A stretch of DNA of 64,000 bases from Trypanosoma brucei gambiense DAL972 (lineage: Eukaryota; Euglenozoa; Kinetoplastea; Trypanosomatida; Trypanosomatidae): NCBI RefSeq assembly GCF_000210295.1, contig NC_026736.1, positions 1,142,022 through 1,206,021 of the forward strand, in the 5' to 3' direction. Below, in pieces: positions 10,753 through 20,421 of the stretch. The notes under the pieces were generated by a model, which was not told where the DNA came from, did no database searches, and saw only the letters and a list, made by a program, of their open reading frames with translations. The position numbers and the translations under genes were made by a program. How positions within the stretch are numbered: position 1 is the first letter of the stretch; every line of letters starts with the position of its first letter.

Positions 10753-13335
10753 TTAGGGTACAACTTCATCTCCATCCCTTCCATCTCCTCCGTCCCCGTT
10801 ACCTCCTTCTTCCATCTCCCCATGGTTCTCTTCCCGCTGCTCCCCCACCTCATATTCTTCTGCCAACCCTTGTCCTTCCTCCACCTCCTCTTCCTCCCCT
10901 TCCTCCACCTTCTCAGCCTCTTGCCCTTCCTCCACTTCTTCTTCCTCCGCTATTCCCCCGTTTTCTTCACAGACATCCTCCTGTGCGTCCACAACTTCGT
11001 CATCTTCGAGACACTGCAATTGGTACTCGGCGAGGTCGACTTCCTCCTGCAACTTTTCTAATTGCTGCCGAAGTTGAGCAAGTTGTTCCCCTGCTTTTTG
11101 TGTCTCCAGCTCCAGAGGTGTGGGATCATGTCCCTGCTTTGTTATAGTTTCTAATGAAACCCTCAGCTTTTGAAGTTCTTTCCGCGCGACTACCAGCTGA
11201 CCACCGGCCATCTCTGGACTCTGTTGTTTACACCATTCAAGATCTTCCAACAGCTGGGCACGAACCGCTTCGGCCGCTGTGTGCTCCTTCAGTAGCTGCT
11301 CTGCGTGACTTGCAGACTGTGATTGCAAAGACTCACAAAGAGTACGGAGTGAGGGAAGCTGCCGTACCGAGCGCTTCGTGTCCACCAGGCGCAGCCGTGC
11401 TTCTTCAAGCAGAATCGTAATGTCTTCCGCATACCCACTCATCAGGGGTACGCCCACCTTTCCGTGAAGAAGGCGCTCGCCCGCCACCGTTAGGCGGACG
11501 AGAAATGCAACGTCCCTTTGCAGTTGCCTCTCATCCTTGTACAAGTTTGAGAGATCCCAGAGGCGTGTGTTGATTGATTTCACGAGTTCCTCTGTGCTCC
11601 TAGCGAAGACATCGACAAAGCGCCCCAATATATCCGGTTCTTCCACTTCGATATTGTTTGCAGCACTTTCGACCTCCTCCTCCTCTTCTCTGACTGCTTC
11701 TTCATTCACACGGGCGTTCCCCTCTTGGTGGGTTGTATGTTTTCCCACAGCACTTGTTGTTGTTGATCGCAATTTCCCAGCTATAGAAGCAAACTTTCCA
11801 TTTCCAGAAGTGGCCAAGAGCTGCACCAGAGAAACACCTTTGATGCGCTGCTGGAGGCGCGCGTTTTCAGCAATGAGGGTCACGATTGAGGCATGTTGTG
11901 TAGCGGACTTCACTTCGTATTGCAGAAGTCTCTCTTCTTGCTCTGGTGACGGTGGGCAAGCCATGGAACCCCTTAGTACTTCTGTGACAAGATGTTTGTT
12001 GAGTTCGGCGGATCTCTGACAAAGCGCAGCGCAGGAGTGTTGCAGTAGGCATCTGCGCCCCTCCTCCGCGGCTCGCGCGCCAAGAAAGAAGCATTCGCCC
12101 CCCACCACAGAGCGCGTTGAGAGGAGCAACTTCTTCAGTAGTTTTCGCAACGAGACCAACTCCCGGTACAAAGCACTTCTCAGTTTCTGCAAGTCCTCAT
12201 AGCGTTGCATGGCACTCCGCAGGAAGCCTTGCGACACCTTCGGCACCTTAACATCCGAAGCGGACGCAAGTAAAGTTGCGACAGCGATCTCCTCTTGATG
12301 CAAACGTTTTTGCTGGCGTTGCTGTTGGGAAAGGAGTTGTTCCTCTGCTGCTGTAGGGTTTTGCGCGGCTAAGTGGTCAATCATCTGCTCCTCTGCGATG
12401 AGAAGAGAACGCTCCGCCCCCCAGAGGGAATATTGGTTCCATCTCGCCATGAGCTCCGGCACACACCTTTCGATTTCGTGTTGTCTACTGCACAATGCAT
12501 CACTTGTTTCACACACTTGCTGCAACTTGTTACTCAGCGCTGACAGAGCCGGTGCCGCTGGGCCGATCAGCTCTGGGGGGACCTTTTGCAGTGCCTTCTC
12601 CATCTCTTCGAATCGGCGCCTCCCTTTATCTACAAATTGTTTGGTGGGTACTGTGCCGCCTGAGGTCTCGGTTGCCAGTGGTGGGGTCCAGCTACATCCT
12701 TCCGGATTCATCGCCCTTGTCCTCGCTCCTGCACACTTCAGCCAATGAGACCGGGTTCCGAGGCGTGCAAGACGTTCCGCGTTGCCGTACAGCTCCATCA
12801 TTTGTGCACACTGACTTGGCTGCAGAGGGCAGTATGGAGGATTTGTTGCTGTTGTTGTTGATGATGAGGATGGCGCAGCTGCAGCTGCAGCTGTTGTTGG
12901 TTTTGTTCGTTTCCCCTGAAGTCCCGCCAGAAGTGCACGGAGGTGACTCATGCAACCACGGAGGGCCTCCCGTTCTGCAGTCTTCAGAGTCATTTGGAAC
13001 CGTTGTGCACAAGCGGAATTCCTTCGCCCGGACTCCAGTGCCGCCACACGGTTGAGAAGTTCTCCATATGTTTCATCCGCTTCATCCACATCATCGACCG
13101 CTTCCACGGAGTAGCCGATGAACGGTTCCCCTTCTGTGCATCCCTCCGCATCTTCCTCGAGGCGCGGTTCCTTTTCTGGTGGTTCATGAGTTGCTACTTC
13201 ATGCTTAGAGTCTGGTTCCTGTAAGTTGTCTTCCCGCGGGCGCTTTTTCTGAGCATTTGTCACTTCGCTACTGAGGCCTTGCAACTCGCCCTCACGCTCC
13301 TCCACTAGCGGGTTGTCATCAAATTGAGAAAGCAT
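10753..13335 (-). CDS. coiled-coil protein with NLS-like motif and long acidic tail, function unknown
   Basis: 860 residues from the ATG at 13335. A basic cluster KKRPRED near residue 31 looks like a nuclear localisation signal. A polar region with Ala, Ser and Thr runs (about 147-165) follows. Heptad-rich helical segments dominate about 220-760 (QQQRQQKRLHQEE; QLAQLRQQLEKLQEEVDLAE). The last 90 residues are almost all Glu, Gly, Asp and Val (EEEEVEEGQEAEKVEEGEEE). I do not recognise a family; it is probably kinetoplastid-specific. A structural or chromatin/histone-binding role is only suggested by the coiled coils and acidic tail. No catalytic motif was seen. Confidence 0.85.
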   Translation of the reverse strand: MLSQFDDNPLVEEREGELQGLSSEVTNAQKKRPREDNLQEPDSKHEVATHEPPEKEPRLEEDAEGCTEGEPFIGYSVEAVDDVDEADETYGELLNRVAALESGRRNSACAQRFQMTLKTAEREALRGCMSHLRALLAGLQGKRTKPTTAAAAAAPSSSSTTTATNPPYCPLQPSQCAQMMELYGNAERLARLGTRSHWLKCAGARTRAMNPEGCSWTPPLATETSGGTVPTKQFVDKGRRRFEEMEKALQKVPPELIGPAAPALSALSNKLQQVCETSDALCSRQHEIERCVPELMARWNQYSLWGAERSLLIAEEQMIDHLAAQNPTAAEEQLLSQQQRQQKRLHQEEIAVATLLASASDVKVPKVSQGFLRSAMQRYEDLQKLRSALYRELVSLRKLLKKLLLSTRSVVGGECFFLGARAAEEGRRCLLQHSCAALCQRSAELNKHLVTEVLRGSMACPPSPEQEERLLQYEVKSATQHASIVTLIAENARLQQRIKGVSLVQLLATSGNGKFASIAGKLRSTTTSAVGKHTTHQEGNARVNEEAVREEEEEVESAANNIEVEEPDILGRFVDVFARSTEELVKSINTRLWDLSNLYKDERQLQRDVAFLVRLTVAGERLLHGKVGVPLMSGYAEDITILLEEARLRLVDTKRSVRQLPSLRTLCESLQSQSASHAEQLLKEHTAAEAVRAQLLEDLEWCKQQSPEMAGGQLVVARKELQKLRVSLETITKQGHDPTPLELETQKAGEQLAQLRQQLEKLQEEVDLAEYQLQCLEDDEVVDAQEDVCEENGGIAEEEEVEEGQEAEKVEEGEEEEVEEGQGLAEEYEVGEQREENHGEMEEGGNGDGGDGRDGDEVVP

Positions 13336-13375
13336 GGTACTGAAGTGCTCCTTCTCTCAACTAAAAGTTCTGTAC

Positions 13376-13413
13376 CTTTGGAAAAAAAAATTAAAATAAA
13401 ATAAGAAAAAGAC
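13376..13413 (-). promoter_or_regulatory. predicted trans-splice acceptor of the coiled-coil gene
   Basis: A T-rich minus-strand tract at 13381-13413 precedes AAAG (AG 13376-13377), with CAG at 13370-13372 just downstream. The 5' UTR would be about 35-40 bases. Confidence 0.6.
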
Positions 13414-13647
13414 ATCACCACGACAACACCAGTAGCAAAAGGAAGGAAGGGGGAAAAAGGCAAAGATGAGGGGTTGTTCCACTCCATCCTTCTCCTCCCT
13501 TCTCCCCCCCCCACACACACAGGAGATATTTTTATGTGTATCTCTGTGCTGACGAGAGCAAGTGAGCAGCCGGTGGCAGCATCGGTCAAGGATCAAGGAA
13601 GAAGGATTGCGACTGGAAAAAGATGGCGGGTTTGGCTGATTGGTTGG

Positions 13648-13648
<1 letters not shown>

Positions 13649-13678
<30 letters not shown>
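13649..13678. repeat. (TG)n microsatellite
   Basis: About 15 uninterrupted TG units, visible directly. Confidence 0.95.
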
Positions 13679-13682
<4 letters not shown>

Positions 13683-15785
13683 CGTTGTGTGTTGTGTATG
13701 TATTTGTGTGTAGTTGCTGCACAAAAAGGAAGGAGGAGGGGAGGGGGAAAAGAGGTAGAAAAACACAAAACAAAACAATAACGTAGAAGCAAGTTATGCT
13801 TCACAACACACACACCGACCCCTACCTCCCGGGAGGATTTTCTGTTTTCCTCCATTTCAACTTCCACACCCCATTGATTCAATGCTTGCAAATGTGACGA
13901 CACGCACATGCACAAGTCTGCGGGTAACACAAGTGTGCGTGTGCATGTGTGTGTATATATGGGGTTCAGATACAAACAAGGGGGGACCAAAGTAAAGTAA
14001 AGAAAATAATAATAACAATAATAACAAAAAGAAAGAAACCGAGCGTGGGCATGTATTTTTTTTTCCCTTTGCGGAGTGTGCGCGTGCATAGGGAAGAGGG
14101 GATGGAGGTGGTAATACATTGATGTGCTGGGTGGCACATTTACTGAATTATGCGGTTACAAATATTTTCTTCACATATATACATATTTATTTAATAGTCC
14201 ACCTTCCTATTCCTTTTCTTTCTCCTCGTTTTCTTTTTTTCTTTTCTTAATTTTCGAGGAAAGAAGTCATTTGTTTCACGTTGTACACATTCTCGTCATT
14301 TAAAAACAAACACGCACGTCAATATATGTAAATATAAATGTATTTGAAGCTTGTGCGTGTGTGAGGAAGAGAGAGCAGTGGTGACACATACGTAATGGTA
14401 AAGGGCAATCACGCACGCCATTAACATATACATTGAAGAGTAACAAAGCAAAACAAAACAAAAAAAAGGAAAAAATGGAGTGTGGGAAAATGTTTTATTT
14501 TTATTTTTAATTTATTTTTATGTTCCTCCCCCCTACTTCATTTCGATATTTCTTCCTCTTCTTTTTCACTTGCGCTGATGGTAGTCAGGCACCTTTATCA
14601 CGTACCACCCCCATAAGAGCACACGCGCACACAAAAAAAAAAAAGGGAGAAGAAAAGAAGCCGCTTCCCCGAATAACACACAACAGGAAAAAAAGAGGGG
14701 GGAATTAAAGAAGAATAAGAAAAAAAAAAAAGGAGTTGTTGAAGCGGAAACAGTAACAACCGGCAGTCAATCGTACGGAATAAAACAAGAAGAAGGGGGA
14801 AAAAAAAACTTCAGAAGAAGTGATGTTTGCCTTTGGGTCTAAGAGCGGTAGCTATAACCCCATTTTCTAAGAGAAAATACCAACTTGCTTTCGCGGCTTC
14901 TTGCAGAAGTATATGAACAACATATCAACGCAAATACATGTAAACATATAAACAAACGTGTCTGAAATGTAAAGCAACCCATCAAAATAGAGGAACAAAC
15001 AAGCAGAATACCTGGAGACAACAATAACAATAACATTAATAATAATAATAATAGTAGCGATGATGATGATGATGATAAAGGGGAATATAGCGTACAGCTC
15101 GAAGCATTTTTTTTTAAAAAAAAAACCGCAAGCAAACGAAAAAGGGTACGCAATAAACCAAACGACAACCGCGGAAGTCACAGAGCAGTCAACAAGAAAA
15201 TGATTAAGAAATCGGAGGAAAAAACAAGAAGACGAAAAACAAAAACAAAAACAAAAACAAAAAACAACAAACAATCACAAGTAAGAAGTTTGAGGAATAC
15301 CGGGATTCCACAGAGCCGCACTACACACAAACACAAACACGAACACACAAAATATTGACCAAACGCCTGTTGGAGGGAGACGAAGAAAAATAATAGCGGG
15401 GAAAACAGATTTCGTCGCAGTCATGTTTAGCGGCGGGTCCGGGCCCTCCATCGACCGCATTTATCTTTTTTTTAATTTTTATTTTTAACTTCACTTCATT
15501 TCATTTCCGTTTTTGTTTTTATCGTCTCCTTCCCTATGTACTTTCCTTTTCCCCCAACTTATTATTATTATCATCCTTTTTTTTTTTACTTATTATCAAT
15601 ATTATTCTCTATTGGCACAATTTCACAAACACATACACCACGAAGAAAGTGAAACATTACATTTTACATCACCAAATAAAACTCGGAAAAGGGAGACGAG
15701 ATGATAATAAAACAGAGTAAAAAACAACAACAACAACAACAACATGGGAAGGAGGAGGAAAGGCAATCAAACACACACAAACACA

Positions 15786-15809
15786 AACACACACACACAC
15801 ACACACACG
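15786..15809. repeat. (CA)n microsatellite
   Basis: About 12 CA units. They lie just beyond a CAA triplet run at about 15723-15743. Confidence 0.95.
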
Positions 15810-16255
15810 AAGAAAAAAACAAAAAAGTGACAAGGAAAAATTATGAGTTAGGCTCCAACACCAAATCAAATAAAGTCAAAAGTCAAGTCAAAAGCATGAA
15901 AGCAACAGCGATAACTGCAATAATGCTGTGCAAGAAAAGGAAGAGAACGAAAAGAAGGGGAGCACAATCAACATACTCATAAAGGCGAAATCGCCGGTTG
16001 CTGCTTTTTGTTATTATTGTCGTTGCTTGGATGAAAGAAAGTAAGAAAGAAAAACCAAAACAAAACCAACCACAGAAAAGAAAAAAGAAAAAAAAAAGGA
16101 AAAAAAAAGCGTACACGCAAGGGAAGGAGAAGGAAGAAAAACCCAATCCAAATTTCGAAAAAAAAAGATATCACCTGGAAAGATATAATATCGTGGCGAC
16201 CACTTGCACTTACGGAACACAGGGGGAGGGTGAAGCAGATGTGATTCGATATACG

Positions 16256-16258
<3 letters not shown>

Positions 16259-16289
<31 letters not shown>
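16259..16289. repeat. (TA)n microsatellite
   Basis: About 15 AT units. A second TA run follows at 16453-16469. Confidence 0.95.
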
Positions 16290-16293
<4 letters not shown>

Positions 16294-16713
16294 TGCGTGT
16301 TTTCCCTCCGACCATTCTGTCTCCTCTCCCTTCGAAACCCCAATCGATGCCAGATGCATGCATACTTATTTAAGATGAATAGTCATAATAACAATAGTAA
16401 TGACAACAACAACAACAATAAATATTTAAGTATACCCTAACTATATAGTGATTATATATATATATATATTCAAACGTGCATACTCTCTCTCTCTCTCCCT
16501 CACACACAAACACACACACGCACACGCATTTATAACCGTGAACAAATAGAAGATAGAAGGGAAGGAAAGTGCTGGAAGGAATACGTGATGCGGCTGAACA
16601 TAAATACTTTACTTAACTTTCCTTTCCCTTTCACCTTCCGTGCAGCGTTACATTCCATGTGCGTGATAAAGTTGAAAAATAAACCGAAAGCAAACGCAAA
16701 CACACACTACAGC

Positions 16714-16761
16714 CACTTGCATATATATATAGATATATCTATATATATATATATGCAAGTG
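16714..16761. repeat. 48-bp inverted repeat with AT core
   Basis: Seven-base arms (CACTTGC at 16714-16720 and GCAAGTG at 16755-16761) flank a 34-base, nearly all-AT core centred on AGATATATCT. It could form a hairpin in RNA or a cruciform in DNA. Confidence 0.85.
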
Positions 16762-17716
16762 TGCGTATGGTTGCTTCCCATTTATTCACATTATTCATAC
16801 GTATTCCCTCTTATTTTCACCTTCCCACATTGCACGGTTGGGGTTCCAACTGAGTAACGCATGTGAAGTGACAACAGCAGTGAGAAAAAATGAATATAGA
16901 GAACGAAAACGGAACCAACAACAAGAAAAAAAAAAGAAGCGAGAAAAGTGTTCGGTGGAGGAGTCTCTCACCCCAACATCATTAGTAATAATAGTAATAA
17001 AAACAATAAATGGACTAAATCTGGGGAAAGTTACGAAAAAGGACAAGTTGCCACCTGACCAATGACCGACACCACCACAGCATTTAAGAAAAAAAAAGAA
17101 AGAAAACAACTCTACACGAGGATGAAAAGAAACACAAAACACGAAAGCAACACGAAAATGACTGTCAAAGATACGGGCGCACGCCTGTACACAACATAGA
17201 GCAAGGTAACGGAACGTAATGCCACTTCCACAGGGTTCAAATGTGACGACCGTTGCAACGAAAAAAAAGCGGAAAAAGACTAAAAAGAAACAACAACTAT
17301 ACATTGGAAACATAACACGAATAAACCGCAAAACACACATACACACACCTAAAAGGGAAATATCATCTCATCTTATTTCATTTCACTCACTTACTTTTCA
17401 TTTAACTTTTCACTCCGTTTTGCGACTGTAATGACGATGATACCACGAGCCCCTCAAAGATACGGACGTACGGGCTCACAGATATGTTTGAAATACATTC
17501 TTTTTATTTTAATAAGTGCCCTTTCCCCCCTTATCTCTTCGTTCCCCTTTCCCTTTCATCTTTTGTTGGTTTCCTCCATTTTATATAACGTTTCGTCCTA
17601 TTTTCCCCTTTTTTAGTCACTCACTCAACCACACACTCACCCTCTCCCTACCCTTCATTCTTTCATCCGCACCTTTCATCTTTCCACTCCCTTCTACCAC
17701 CGGCGAGCGCCACATC

Positions 17717-17741
17717 ATATATATATATATATATATATATA
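17717..17741. repeat. (TA)n microsatellite
   Basis: About 12 AT units, about 250 bases downstream (in transcription direction) of the stop codon at 17989. Confidence 0.95.
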
Positions 17742-17988
17742 AAGTAAGAAAAGAAACAGCGGCCGCAACAGCGATTTAGACTGACCACCATTCGCTCGCT
17801 TGCTTTCAACATCAATATTTCGTTTTCCTCACTCCTCACTTATTATTTCATTGCCATTTCGGTTCATTGTATGTATATGTATATGTAAATATAAATATAA
17901 TTTTCTTTTTTTTTTGCTTTTAGTCTGTTAAGCATACGAAACACACAGAACACACGCACACAAACACACACCTAACGCAACTGCCGTA

Positions 17989-18906
17989 TCAAAACTTTGG
18001 AAAGCGTGTGGAGGCAAAAATTGCGTTGTCTTCAAGCGCCTTCTTTGCTAATTGTTTCCGATGGGGAATCTTTCCTAAAAGGATGGGCCTATGACGCGGC
18101 CGCTCTGGCTTTTCCGCTGGTTTCGGCTCGTCTCCCTCCGTCGTACCGGCATCTGCTTCCGCCCCTACTTCCCCATCCGCATTGGCAGGTGCCACCGCCC
18201 TTGTAGCACCAGTTTCTGTCTCCCCCGTTTTATTATCCTCCTTGTCGCTTGCATCACTTATAGCAATTTCCTCTTCTTCATTCCAACTGATGCTCGGCGG
18301 CCGCTCCCGCCTCTTGACGAGCCCCCGGTTCCGGTTCGCGTTAAACCACGGGAGGCTGCGCATTCCGGGGAAGTCAATGCTATACGTGAAGGTTTCCGAC
18401 CCGCTGCTCGCATCACTGGCATCCGCCGCTCCCGGTGAATCATCGCAAGATACCCATTGCCCATTTGCCATGGCCTTCGGTGAACTCTTCCGTATGGCGT
18501 CCTCACCATCTACAGCGCCGAGACGCTTTCCACTAAGCGACTCTGCTAGTTGACCGCTGTTCTTCCTCAGAGGTTTTATATCGTCGCAACCGACACCCGC
18601 CAGATCGGCTTTCTTAGGCAGCGCCTGTGGGATATATTTGGAGGGGAGGAGACAACCAGTCTTCGGCTGGGGCAAAGGTTTAAGCACCACTGGTGCCTTT
18701 CTAACAAACATCTCAAATCCAGTCTGAAGTGTCGCGTCGTTACCGCCATTTGATGATGTTTGGGTATTGTCCTTTACTCCTGCAGAATTTTGGACCCGCC
18801 CCGGCGTATTACCTTTGCTCGAATTCGAACTTTTGCGGGAAGGCGTCCCTTGCGATCCTCTACTATGATCCTTTTTGTCATAGTTTTTGACGACAGCCCC
18901 TCCCAT
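17989..18906 (-). CDS. predicted disordered protein, function unknown
   Basis: 305 residues from the ATG at 18906 to a TGA. The sequence is hydrophilic and low in complexity: a Ser/Thr/Lys/Asn-rich N-terminus (1-60), a middle with scattered hydrophobic patches (APVVLKPLPQPKTGCLLPSK near 70-90; TYSIDFPGMRSLPWFN near 173-188), an acidic stretch (NEEEEIAISDASDKED, about 205-220), and a basic C-terminus (RHRPILLGKIPHRKQLAKKA). It starts MGG, but position 6 is Val, so N-myristoylation is doubtful. No domain or catalytic motif was seen and no family is recognised. Coding status is supported by length, composition distinct from flanking DNA, and a splice signal upstream. Confidence 0.75.
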   Translation of the reverse strand: MGGAVVKNYDKKDHSRGSQGTPSRKSSNSSKGNTPGRVQNSAGVKDNTQTSSNGGNDATLQTGFEMFVRKAPVVLKPLPQPKTGCLLPSKYIPQALPKKADLAGVGCDDIKPLRKNSGQLAESLSGKRLGAVDGEDAIRKSSPKAMANGQWVSCDDSPGAADASDASSGSETFTYSIDFPGMRSLPWFNANRNRGLVKRRERPPSISWNEEEEIAISDASDKEDNKTGETETGATRAVAPANADGEVGAEADAGTTEGDEPKPAEKPERPRHRPILLGKIPHRKQLAKKALEDNAIFASTRFPKF

Positions 18907-20421
18907 TGTGCAGCACCCTGTAAAAGGGGATACAGTATCCTTTTACAAATTGCAGCAGGTGCGTAACGGTCTATATCAATGCCACTACGGCGAGGCAAAT
19001 AGTAATACAATACTTGTGCTAGAAGCCCGCTCACCTAAGGGCTTTTTCTCTTTTTTCCCCTTTCTTACAGTGTACTTTCACCCACAACTTCCTTCCTTCC
19101 TTTTTTCTTTTCTTTTTTGCTGCGTGTGCGCGTGCTAACTGTTTTGCTCTTCTTTCCTTATCTCCCCTTTCCACTATTCCGTCGCTTACTTTGCCCAAGC
19201 ACGGTTAGGCAGTTACCCACACTGACGCAACGCCTTTTCCGTACGTGTACGCCTATGTATATATACGTGTATATATATATATTTATATTTATTTATATAT
19301 ATATGTATATATGTGCCTGTGAGCCCTTCCTCAACCGAGTGAATAGTTCCCCAGGACGTTGAGGAAGGCTGGAGGTGCCACGGCGTTAACCAACCAAACA
19401 ACCCCCCAAAAAAACAATAGCAAAAAGCGCCTCAAAACGCGGAAAGAAAGTCGGCACCCCAAACCAATCGGTATGCCTCCGTTCTTCTCACCGCACACAC
19501 ACACACACACACCAACACTATTCCTTTGTTATTTTCCTCCCTTTTGTTTTCCTTATATATATATATATTTTTTTTTTTTTTTGTCTTTTACGGTTACTTT
19601 AGACTCGCGAGTGAACGCCAGCTGCTGTTGTTTTTGTTTGCTTGTGACTAGAGACTGTCGATGTGCACGTTTTAAAAAATTTACCACTGGTCCTATACGG
19701 AGGGGGTTTCAACAGTCCTTCCACAATGCTCTTTTCTTCCTATTCCCTCCCGTCGTTGCTCTTGTTACAATGGCAACAATGCTAACCAGTACTCCACAGC
19801 TGGAGGGCGTCAAACAACTGAGGATTGTGACAGAAAAGAAGGAGAGGGGGAAAACAACAAAGAAGACATAGGAACAGAAAGGTAGAGGTTAATCAGGGAG
19901 ACACATACACACACAGAGATTCATACAAACTTGCGTTGGAATAAAATTGGAAAGAGCACAGAGAGACATTCACTTAAAATGGGGCAACAACTTTAATCCC
20001 GTAGCAATGGGATGTGGATTTGCAGACGCGTAAGGGGGGGGGGCACAACAGGGAGGTTACGTGTTCAATCGCGCCCTAATTTGCGTGAAGTTAGCCGTTT
20101 AATCGGGAAAGATACACCCTCTCTGACGCACAGGAACGAGGGGAAATCAAATTTAGAAAAACATTCAGCGTTAAACAAACAAACAGCATCTGCACATAAC
20201 CTTCTTAAGTTCTTGCACCGTATTTAGGCATGATCTCCGCTTACACCACCGCTATACGAGGATACTCCACCTTGACAGTTTAGTCCACACTTGAACTCCA
20301 TCTACAGGGCATGTGCCCCCAGAAGTTGGTTGTCTCTGTTGCTTAAACGTGCCATACTCTTCAATCCTGATTCACTTCATTTCATTACATTACCTTCGTT
20401 CCTTCCGTCCCCAGATTCATG
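18907..20421. other. intergenic: 5' region of the small gene and 3' UTR of the importin gene
   Basis: No protein-like ORF was seen. The interval includes TA-rich repeats (19255-19315 and about 19555-19567), a CA run (about 19495-19512) and a G run near 20034-20043. Confidence 0.55.
19818..19885 (-). promoter_or_regulatory. strong predicted trans-splice acceptor far upstream of the 17989-18906 gene
   Basis: The minus strand holds a roughly 50-base pyrimidine-rich tract (19831-19885) with no AG until CCTCAG (AG 19818-19819). If used for the gene ending at 17989, the 5' UTR would be about 911 bases. A much weaker site with AG at 18918-18919 would leave an 11-base UTR. Confidence 0.5.

Larger units (their letters stand above)
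13336..17988. other. 4.65 kb gene-free, microsatellite-rich interval
   Basis: This is the longest stretch without a convincing gene. It should contain the 3' UTR of the gene ending at 17989. It is dense in simple repeats: TG (13649-13678), CAA (about 15723-15743), CA (about 15786-15809), TA (16259-16289, 16453-16469, 17717-17741), CT (about 16481-16498), and an AT-rich palindrome (16714-16761). Open frames of up to 183 residues on the minus strand have biased Phe/Cys/Leu/His-Thr composition and no homology I recognise. I see no RNA gene in it. Confidence 0.6.

Noticed and set aside
13586..14137. 183-codon minus-strand frame containing a His-Thr repeat
   Set aside because: The repeat is the translation of the TG microsatellite; biased composition.
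16795..17346. 183-codon minus-strand frame in the long gene-free interval
   Set aside because: Phe/Cys/Val-rich translation of T-rich DNA; no recognisable domain.
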